From: an uncultured Bacteroidota bacterium
Lineage (GTDB): Bacteria; Bacteroidota; Bacteroidia; Flavobacteriales; BACL11
NCBI GenBank assembly: GCA_902587125.1
Contig: CACIJW010000009.1
Span: forward strand, 1 to 56,995
Reading direction: 5' to 3'
Length of the DNA: 56,995 bases
This document shows, in pieces, positions 8,064 to 15,259 of this stretch (its first letter is position 1; every line of letters starts with the position of its first letter). The notes below the pieces were generated by a model. That model searched no databases and had not been told where the DNA came from. It saw only the letters and a list, made by a program, of their open reading frames with translations. The position numbers and the translations under genes were made by a program.

Positions 8064-9806
8064 TTATTTTCTTTTTTTCATTTTCATCTCCTGCTGTTTT
8101 TGCATTAGTTCTAATCTTTTTTGAAAATTAGATTTTTTTCTTGGTTTTCTTTTATTTTTTTCAATTTCTGCTAACAAAGCATCATCATTGATAAAGAATT
8201 TTTTCATAAAATACTGCTGACCAAATGTGAACATATTTGCAAGGAAATAGTAATAGCTAAGTGCTGCTGCATAATTGTTAAAAAATCCTAGAAACATAAT
8301 TGGCATTAAATACATCATCCATTTCATTTGAGCCATTTGTCCAGTAGCCATTGAAGTATTCATCCTTGTATATAATAATGTCGAAATTGTCATTAAAAGT
8401 GTAAATAAACTAACATGATCACCATAAAATGGTATATTAAACCCTAACTCTAGAACAGAATCATATGCTGATAAATCATCAGCCCATAAGAAGCTTTTTT
8501 GTCTAAGTTCAATTGATGCAGGAAAAAATCTAAACATTGCAATTAGTATAGGAAACTGAAAAAGCATAGGCAAACAACCTCCCATTGGATTTACACCTGC
8601 TTTACGATATAAGTTCATTGTAGCTTGTTGAACTTTCATTGGATCTTTATCTTTTTCAGAGATCTTATCAATCTCTGGCTTTAAAACCTTCATTTTCGCT
8701 TGAGACAAATAAGCTTTATAAGTAAAGGGAGCCAAAGCAAGCTTGATAATAATTGTTAATAGTAATATAATAAGGCCATAGTTGTTAAAGTATTTGCTCA
8801 AAAAATCAAATAAATTGATTATGATATATTTGTTTACCCATCTAAACAAAGACCAACCTAATGGTATTATTTCCTCAAATCCAGAATCATAATTTTTAAG
8901 AGTCGGATAGTGATTTGGACCAAAATAAAATTGAAATGAATTTTTTTCAGCACTATTATGATTGAATGGAATTTCAAATTTTGCGCTTAGTTCCTTAACA
9001 TAAATTGAGTTTTCATTTTTTGAAACTTCTAAAGAAATTGGCTTGGAAAAGCCATTTTTTGAAATAAAAATTGCACTAAAAAATTGTTGCTTGAAGGCAA
9101 CCCAATTTAGGTTTGATTTAATATCTTTTTCACTGTCCTTAGTAAGTGACAAATTATCTACTTCATTATCTGCTTTAAATTGATAGTAAACTCCAGTGTA
9201 CATTTCTTGATTTTTCTTGCTTTTCTCTGTTTGTGGAGTTTTCATTTTCCACTCAAGATTCATATAATTAACATTTCTTGGAATTAATTCATCAAGGCCA
9301 TAAAATTCAAGATTAAAATCTACTTTATAGTCATTATCAATTGTATATACGTAATCTATGTAACTGTCATTTGAAACCAAACATCTTAATTTAAGAAAAT
9401 TCGAAGAAGAGTCAATAGCAATAAAATCTCTGTTTTTAGTTTTAATATTTTGATCAGTTAAAAAATCTAAACTAAAACTTGTTGAATCTGCGGTAAATAA
9501 TTTTAGCTCTTCACCACTGTAGTTTTTATACTCTTTTAATATTACTTCATTAATTCTACCTCCTATGTTAGAAATTAATAGTTTGATTTTTTCATTTTCT
9601 AAAGTAAATAGTTTTTCAGAAATTATATTTTCTAAAACCTCTTCATTTTTTAGTAAATTATCATTTTTAGAGAAATCTTGAACACTTTGTGAAGCAGTTT
9701 CTATATCTTCAGGCTGAAATTTAGGAAAGATAAAAACATTAAAGAAAATTAAAACTATTGCTATTAGAACAAAGCCAACTAGAGAACTGCTATCTTTATT
9801 TTTCAT
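8064..9806 (-). CDS. yidC: Membrane protein insertase YidC
   Basis: Inserts and folds inner-membrane proteins, alone or with SecYEG. An N-terminal membrane anchor (about residues 9-28) is followed by a large periplasmic beta-rich domain to about residue 325, then the conserved 60KD_IMP/Oxa1 membrane core. The core includes YKAYLSQAKMKVLKPEIDKI, NPMGGCLPMLFQFPILIAMF and the final helices around YYYFLANMFTFGQQ. The C-terminal tail is strongly basic (KRKPRKK...KMKKRK), suited to ribosome contact. At 580 aa it has the long two-domain architecture of Gram-negative YidC. It starts 11 bases inside the end of pyrG, so the two are co-transcribed, an arrangement I recall from other Bacteroidota. Confidence 0.96.
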   Translation of the reverse strand: MKNKDSSSLVGFVLIAIVLIFFNVFIFPKFQPEDIETASQSVQDFSKNDNLLKNEEVLENIISEKLFTLENEKIKLLISNIGGRINEVILKEYKNYSGEELKLFTADSTSFSLDFLTDQNIKTKNRDFIAIDSSSNFLKLRCLVSNDSYIDYVYTIDNDYKVDFNLEFYGLDELIPRNVNYMNLEWKMKTPQTEKSKKNQEMYTGVYYQFKADNEVDNLSLTKDSEKDIKSNLNWVAFKQQFFSAIFISKNGFSKPISLEVSKNENSIYVKELSAKFEIPFNHNSAEKNSFQFYFGPNHYPTLKNYDSGFEEIIPLGWSLFRWVNKYIIINLFDFLSKYFNNYGLIILLLTIIIKLALAPFTYKAYLSQAKMKVLKPEIDKISEKDKDPMKVQQATMNLYRKAGVNPMGGCLPMLFQFPILIAMFRFFPASIELRQKSFLWADDLSAYDSVLELGFNIPFYGDHVSLFTLLMTISTLLYTRMNTSMATGQMAQMKWMMYLMPIMFLGFFNNYAAALSYYYFLANMFTFGQQYFMKKFFINDDALLAEIEKNKRKPRKKSNFQKRLELMQKQQEMKMKKRK

Positions 9807-11409
9807 GATTTTTAATTATTGAATTAATAAAACTAATGAACAGAGGATGAGGATTTTGTACAGTGCTTTTGTATTCAGGGTGAAATTGCACTCCTACAAA
9901 CCATGGATGATTTCTTAATTCAATTATCTCAACTAAGTTGTTTTTAGGATTATATCCACTCATAATCATATCTTTGCTAAAAAATAATTCTCTGAAATTG
10001 TTATTGAATTCGTATCTATGACGATGTCTTTCATTAATAATTTTTTTGTTGTAAGAAGATGATACTATTGTATCTTCAACTAATTCACATTCATAGGACC
10101 CGAGCCTCATAGAACCTCCTTTTTCTTTGATCTGTTTTTGATTGTGCATTAGGTCAATAACTGGCGTTGGTGTAGTTTTATCTATTTCTGTTGTTGATGC
10201 ATCTTTTTTACCGAGTATATTTCTCATGTATTCTATAACAGCACATTGCATTCCTAAACAAATTCCAAAAAAAGGAATATTATTTTTTCTGCTGTATCTT
10301 ACTGAAAGTATTTTTCCCTCAATGCCTCTTTCGCCAAAGCCTGGAGCAACTATCACCCCTTGAATGTTGTTAAACGTTTCACATAAATTATTTTCAATTA
10401 TTTCTTCAGAGTTAATTAGTTTTAAATCAACTTTTACTCCAAAGTGGGTAGATGCGTGAGTTATTGCTTCAATTATAGATTTATATGAATCAGTTAGCTG
10501 AACATATTTACCAACCAAAGCAATTTTTATATTATTTTTTGGGTTTTCTAATTTGTCTAAAAAGTTAGTCCATTCATTTAGATTAATTTTATTGTTGTGA
10601 GAGACGTTTAATTTTTTTAATACAACTAAGTCAAGCATCTCCTCTTTCATTAAAAGAGGTACTTTGTATATTGAATCAGCGTCGATGCATTGAATCACTG
10701 AGTCAATATCAACATTGCAAAAAAGAGAAATTTTATTTTTTAATTTTTCTGATAATTCTCTTTCAGTTCTACAAACAAGTATGTCTGGTTGTATTCCGGA
10801 TTCTAGCAATAATTTTACAGAGTGTTGAGTTGGCTTAGTTTTTAATTCTCCGGAAGCACTTAAATATGGGATAAGAGTTAGGTGGATAAAAATACATTTT
10901 TCTTTTAATTCTCTTTTTAATTGTCTAACGGCTTCTATGTATGGAAGTGATTCAATATCTCCAACTGTTCCTCCAATTTCAGTAATTATGAAATCATAAT
11001 TTTTTTTTGAGGAGAGCAATTGAATTCTTTTTTTTATTTCATCGGTTATGTGAGGAATAATTTGAACAGTTTTACCTAAGTAGTCACCTCTTCTTTCTTT
11101 GTTTATAACCTCTTGATAGATACTTCCAGTAGTAACATTATTTTCTGATGACGTATATTCATTTAAAAATCTTTCGTAGTGACCTAAATCTAAATCAGTT
11201 TCCGCACCATCTTCAGTTACGTAGCATTCCCCATGTTCATATGGATTCATAGTGCCAGGATCAATATTAATATAAGGATCTAGTTTCTGTATTGTGACAC
11301 TAAAGTTTCTGGATTTTAATAATTTTCCTAAGGACGCTGATATTATTCCTTTTCCAAGTGATGATGTTACACCACCTGTCACAAATATATATTTTGATGA
11401 ATTGGACAC
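9796..11409 (-). CDS. pyrG: CTP synthase
   Basis: Makes CTP from UTP, ATP and glutamine. The N-terminal synthetase domain opens with KYIFVTGGVTSSLGKGI (P-loop); the C-terminal class I glutamine amidotransferase domain has the nucleophile Cys384 in FGICLGMQ and the HPEY motif near the end (FHPEYKSTVQNPHP). The frame can be extended to a TTG at 11433, but that TTG lies within a perfect -7 box (11431-11438). The GTG at 11409 gives MSNSSKYIFVTGG, the usual short N terminus, and a 537-aa protein, so I prefer it. It overlaps yidC by 11 bases. Regulation by CTP feedback is a family property and cannot be seen here. Confidence 0.96.
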   Translation of the reverse strand: MSNSSKYIFVTGGVTSSLGKGIISASLGKLLKSRNFSVTIQKLDPYINIDPGTMNPYEHGECYVTEDGAETDLDLGHYERFLNEYTSSENNVTTGSIYQEVINKERRGDYLGKTVQIIPHITDEIKKRIQLLSSKKNYDFIITEIGGTVGDIESLPYIEAVRQLKRELKEKCIFIHLTLIPYLSASGELKTKPTQHSVKLLLESGIQPDILVCRTERELSEKLKNKISLFCNVDIDSVIQCIDADSIYKVPLLMKEEMLDLVVLKKLNVSHNNKINLNEWTNFLDKLENPKNNIKIALVGKYVQLTDSYKSIIEAITHASTHFGVKVDLKLINSEEIIENNLCETFNNIQGVIVAPGFGERGIEGKILSVRYSRKNNIPFFGICLGMQCAVIEYMRNILGKKDASTTEIDKTTPTPVIDLMHNQKQIKEKGGSMRLGSYECELVEDTIVSSSYNKKIINERHRHRYEFNNNFRELFFSKDMIMSGYNPKNNLVEIIELRNHPWFVGVQFHPEYKSTVQNPHPLFISFINSIIKNHEK

Positions 11410-11430
11410 TAAACAATATTGTCTAGCTGA

Positions 11431-11438
11431 CAAATTTA
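11431..11438 (-). promoter_or_regulatory. -7 box candidate for pyrG-yidC
   Basis: Minus-strand TAAATTTG, exact TAnnTTTG, 21 nt before the preferred GTG start at 11409. It contains the TTG at 11433 that otherwise looks like an upstream start codon. No -33 TTG at 19-23 nt. Confidence 0.42.
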
Positions 11439-11480
11439 ATATTTAGAATTGAAATAATGTATTATATGAATGTTTTAATT

Positions 11481-13730
11481 TTAAAGTATCAGACTAGCAC
11501 CTAAGCTTGGCATTAAAGGTAATTGATTTATTCTTTCATATTTTAATCTGTTAAAGTAAAATATGTTTTCTCGATTATACATGTTTGTGACAGAAAAGGT
11601 CATATCTAGATCACTTGACTTAAATAATTTAAACTTTTTTGATAATGAAAAATCTAGTCTGTGGTAATAGGGTAACCTTCCTTCGTTAAGCTCAGCATAT
11701 GCAATCTCTAGTTCTCCGTTAATTTGAGTTATATCAGTGTTGATGCCGTCATCAAAAGGAATATTTTCATAAAAACCTTGTGTTTGTGTAAAAGGAAATC
11801 CAGACCCAAGATTCCACCTAATATCTGCTTTCCATGTTCTTTTTTTATCTAAGTGTACTGATGTTACAAAGTTTATATTGTGTCTTCTATCAAAATGAGG
11901 AGAATATGTAAAATCACCATCTTGCCTTTCAACTATTGAGTATGAATATACCAGCCAGACGTACAATTCCTTTGACTTATATTTTGTAAGAAAATCAATT
12001 CCTTTTGCAGATCCCTTTTCAACAATAAATTGATTATCATCATTACTTGTTCTGTCTCTGTTAATGTTAGTTAATTGATTAAAATCTTTATAATATCCTT
12101 CTATTTGAAAATCAATTTTTTGATTCAAATCATACTCTATACCAGCAATATAATGTATTGATTTTTGAAATTTGTCTGAATAGTTTTCCCCATCACTGTT
12201 TTGGGGAAGCTCCTCAGGAGATGATATAATTCCAGTAAAAAGATTTACAACATCTCTATCAGAGACTGTACTGATAATATTTTGAGAATACAATCCAGTT
12301 GCAAATTTTGATCTTAATTTATCAGATATTATGTATTTAACTCCAAGCCTCGGTTCAGGTGAAAATCCCAATGTGTATTTTTGAATTCTGAAACCCGGCT
12401 CAATTATGAATCTTGTAGAACTATATTGATAGTTAACATAAGATGAAAATTCTGAAGTATTCTCATCTTGGTCAATTTGTGAGTTTATTGAGTTAAATGT
12501 TGTGAAGTCAGTTTGAAAACCGTTAATATCAAATCCATACTTAACTTTTCCATTTTTTAAAAATGAAGTGAAATCAAACCCCATATTAAAACCATTTATT
12601 TTACTCTCTCTAGTTGGAAGTGAGTTTTCATCAAGAAAAATATTGTATGAGGAATAAGCAAAGTTACCCTCAATAAGAACAGGAGATGAACCAGGAATGA
12701 GTATGAATTTACTTCCAATTCCAGATGAATTCCAATTTAGTTTAGATATATTATTATAATCTACCTCATCAATAAAATTAAATCCAAATAAATTTATTTT
12801 ACTTCCATTATCAGATGTAAAGGTTAATTTTCCATATAAATCAAAGTAGCTATAGGGTAGTCCTTTGTCATCAAAGAAAAGAATAGGATCTTTGTAAATA
12901 TAATTTGATGTTTTATCTAGGTAAGAGTTTTTTGCTGAAACTATAAATGATGATTTGCCTTTATTGACAGGTCCTTCTAGAAAAATTTTAGAACCAAAAG
13001 TATTTGCTGAAACTTTACCAGAAAGGTTTTTTTTGTTTCCATCAATAGTATTGATATCCATTATTGATGAAATTCTACCACCATATTCAGCATTAAATCC
13101 ACCAGTATAAACATCAGTTGATTTTATAATATCAGAATCAAAAACAGAAAATAGCCCTATTGAATGAAAAGGACTATAGATAATCATACCGTCTAAAAGA
13201 ACTTTATTCTGTACGGGTGACCCCCCTCTGATGTATAATTGACCTCCTTGGTCTCCTGTAAACACAACTCCAGGAATTATTTGCATGTACTGAGCAATGT
13301 CTGGTTCTCCACCAATTGTTGGGATCATCTCTAAATCCTTCTTAGAAACTTTAATCGCTGCTGCTTTGACTTCAGTTTTCATCTCTTGCCTCTCTGCAGA
13401 GATTATCAATTCATCAAGCCTAACTGATGATTGTGAAATTTCAAAATTTTTGTTTAAAATTTTATTTTCAGTGATCTGAACATTTGCTTTTAATGTATCA
13501 TATCCAATATAACTAATTACAATTTTGTAGTTTCCATTAGGAACTTTACTTATATTATATAGTCCATTTAAGTCGGTTGGTGAGCCAAGACTTGTTCCCT
13601 CAAGGTATGTGTTACAATATATAACTGGTTCACCTGTTTCTTTATCATATACAAAACCTCTTATTGAACCTGTTTGCGCAAAGATTGTGGAGCAGAAAAA
13701 ATAGAAAATTAAAATTAAAAGCGGTCTCAT
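11481..13730 (-). CDS. TonB-dependent outer-membrane receptor
   Basis: Outer-membrane beta barrel for TonB-energised uptake; substrate unknown. Signal peptide MRPLLILIFYFFCSTIFAQ, then a carboxypeptidase-like regulatory domain (GSIRGFVYDKETGEPV, residues about 20-105), a plug with YIRGGSPVQNKVLLDGM near residues 165-181, and a barrel ending in the aromatic/hydrophobic strand MPSLGASLIL. The frame can be extended five codons to a TTG at 13745, but that TTG belongs to a -7 box, and the ATG at 13730 begins a clean signal peptide. The protein is about 749 aa, short for SusC-type receptors, and there is no SusD-like partner next to it, so polysaccharide uptake is not indicated. It lies directly downstream of holA. 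Confidence 0.9.
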   Translation of the reverse strand: MRPLLILIFYFFCSTIFAQTGSIRGFVYDKETGEPVIYCNTYLEGTSLGSPTDLNGLYNISKVPNGNYKIVISYIGYDTLKANVQITENKILNKNFEISQSSVRLDELIISAERQEMKTEVKAAAIKVSKKDLEMIPTIGGEPDIAQYMQIIPGVVFTGDQGGQLYIRGGSPVQNKVLLDGMIIYSPFHSIGLFSVFDSDIIKSTDVYTGGFNAEYGGRISSIMDINTIDGNKKNLSGKVSANTFGSKIFLEGPVNKGKSSFIVSAKNSYLDKTSNYIYKDPILFFDDKGLPYSYFDLYGKLTFTSDNGSKINLFGFNFIDEVDYNNISKLNWNSSGIGSKFILIPGSSPVLIEGNFAYSSYNIFLDENSLPTRESKINGFNMGFDFTSFLKNGKVKYGFDINGFQTDFTTFNSINSQIDQDENTSEFSSYVNYQYSSTRFIIEPGFRIQKYTLGFSPEPRLGVKYIISDKLRSKFATGLYSQNIISTVSDRDVVNLFTGIISSPEELPQNSDGENYSDKFQKSIHYIAGIEYDLNQKIDFQIEGYYKDFNQLTNINRDRTSNDDNQFIVEKGSAKGIDFLTKYKSKELYVWLVYSYSIVERQDGDFTYSPHFDRRHNINFVTSVHLDKKRTWKADIRWNLGSGFPFTQTQGFYENIPFDDGINTDITQINGELEIAYAELNEGRLPYYHRLDFSLSKKFKLFKSSDLDMTFSVTNMYNRENIFYFNRLKYERINQLPLMPSLGASLIL

Positions 13731-13742
13731 AAAAGCAGTCTG

Positions 13743-13750
13743 CAAATATA
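13743..13750 (-). promoter_or_regulatory. -7 box candidate for the TonB-dependent receptor gene
   Basis: Minus-strand TATATTTG, exact TAnnTTTG, sits in the short gap after the holA stop and 12 nt before the ATG at 13730. This suggests separate transcription from holA. No -33 TTG at the right distance. Confidence 0.4.
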
Positions 13751-13751
13751 C

Positions 13752-14780
13752 TTAATAAGTTTGTTCTTTATTTTGAATTAAAATATTATTGCAGTAAAGA
13801 ATTTTTGTTATTAACTCTTTAAGAAGATCTGATTGACTGATTTTATTATTGTTTATTCCTTTTGTTCTAAGATCATATTCACATATCAAATTAATTATAA
13901 ACAACAATTCTTTGAACTCATATTTTCTAGATGCTTGTACATAGTCATTCAAAAAATATGTGTTGACTCCGATTTTTTTTGCTAGAGTTGATTTGTCTTT
14001 TATCTGCTTAATTAACAAAAGTTTGTTGTAGAAGTTAAAGATTGAGGAGAGGATTAAAACGCTCGGGTTTTTGTTAGCATTGGCAGATAAATAGTTAATG
14101 ACAATTAATGCTTTATTTTTATCTTTTTTTGCTAATGATTTTTGTAATTCAAAAAGATTAAATTCCTTGCTGATTCCAATTTGATCATTAATCAAATCAT
14201 TTGTTATTTTTTTTATGCTTGAGTCAGAGCATATCTTATTAATTTCATTAGAAATTTTTGATAAGTCATTGCCAATATACTCAATTAAGGTATTGCAAGC
14301 CTTTGGTTCAATTATAATATTTTTTGTTTCAAGGTATTTTTTAATCCAATCAGATATTTTATTATCATATATTTTTTGGGAATTAAAAATAACATGATTG
14401 CTTTCTAAAAGTTTATAAATTTTTTTTCTTTTGTCAAGTTTTTTGTTCTTGTAACAAACTATTAATATTGAGGACAGTTGTGGTTTCTCAAAATAATTTT
14501 CTAAGTACTCAATGTTTTTTAAATGTTGAGCTTCTCTTACAATAATTAATCTTTTTTGAAATCCAAAAGGGTACTGTTTTAATTCGTTTAAAATAATATT
14601 TACATCAGAATCTCTTCCATAAAAGATAGCTTGATTTAATGTTTTATGTTCATCGGGAATTATTGTATCAATCGCAGTTTTCGCAATAATATCAATAAAG
14701 TAAGGTTCATCTCCCATTAAAAAGTATACTTGAGCAAACTCTTTTTTTTTGATGGAATTTAAAATATTTATATAATTCAA
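13752..14780 (-). CDS. holA: DNA polymerase III subunit delta
   Basis: Clamp-loader delta subunit, which opens the beta sliding clamp. The N-terminal YFLMGDEPYFIDIIAKTAID segment (residues about 20-39) is the typical delta start, followed by the degenerate AAA+ fold and the C-terminal collar domain. The length, 342 aa, is normal. The start is TTG at 14780; no ATG lies upstream in frame, and the distance to FLMGDEP fits homologues. It is head-to-head with the HsdR-N-like gene with only 14 bases between the two starts, so the promoters of both must overlap or lie inside the opposite gene. The partner clamp-loader gene dnaX is also in this window. Confidence 0.92.
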   Translation of the reverse strand: MNYINILNSIKKKEFAQVYFLMGDEPYFIDIIAKTAIDTIIPDEHKTLNQAIFYGRDSDVNIILNELKQYPFGFQKRLIIVREAQHLKNIEYLENYFEKPQLSSILIVCYKNKKLDKRKKIYKLLESNHVIFNSQKIYDNKISDWIKKYLETKNIIIEPKACNTLIEYIGNDLSKISNEINKICSDSSIKKITNDLINDQIGISKEFNLFELQKSLAKKDKNKALIVINYLSANANKNPSVLILSSIFNFYNKLLLIKQIKDKSTLAKKIGVNTYFLNDYVQASRKYEFKELLFIINLICEYDLRTKGINNNKISQSDLLKELITKILYCNNILIQNKEQTY

Positions 14781-14794
14781 TTAAATTTACTTTT

Positions 14795-15259
14795 ATGATG
14801 TATCCTGATTTATACTATGAAATATCAGATTTTAAAATTAAAGAAAAACATGGAAAGTTTTACATATTTGATGATATCAGAAAAAAATATGTTGTACTCA
14901 CGGAAGAGGAGTGGGTTAGACAAAATTTTGTAAAGTACCTCATTATGAAAAAAGGTTATGGAGAAGGATTAATTGGTATTGAAAAATCAACTAAGTATAA
15001 TCTGCAAAAAAAAAGAATGGATATAGTAGCGTATAATAATTCTGCTGAACCTATTTTAATTGTTGAGTGTAAGTCATTTAGTAAACCATTAACAATAGAA
15101 GTTTTAAATCAAGTTGCATCATATAATTACTCTTTGAAAGCTCCATTTCTATCAGTTACAAATGGTCTGTCAAAATTTGTATTAAAAGTTGATTATTCTA
15201 AAAATAAAATTGAATCGGTTGATGATATACCTGAATATAAAAACTTTGAAAAACTATGA
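14795..15259 (+). CDS. Type I restriction HsdR N-terminal domain (PD-(D/E)xK) protein
   Basis: 154-aa stand-alone PD-(D/E)xK nuclease-fold protein resembling the N-terminal domain of type I restriction R subunits (HSDR_N_2). The core is visible as RMDIVAY with Asp76, then LIVECKSF with Glu91 and Lys93, the canonical D...ExK arrangement; an upstream acidic helix EEEWVRQ (residues about 37-43) also matches the family. No helicase domain, HsdM or HsdS is nearby, so it is not part of a restriction system. Homologues next to holA are a recurring arrangement in Bacteroidota (from memory), hinting at a link to replication or repair, but the function is unknown. Its TGA stop overlaps the acnB stop region by 6 bases. 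Confidence 0.85.
   Translation: MMYPDLYYEISDFKIKEKHGKFYIFDDIRKKYVVLTEEEWVRQNFVKYLIMKKGYGEGLIGIEKSTKYNLQKKRMDIVAYNNSAEPILIVECKSFSKPLTIEVLNQVASYNYSLKAPFLSVTNGLSKFVLKVDYSKNKIESVDDIPEYKNFEKL

Noticed and set aside
14795-15259. Remnant of a type I restriction system
   Set aside because: The gene is complete in its own right, with intact D/ExK residues, and no hsdM, hsdS or helicase fragment adjoins it.
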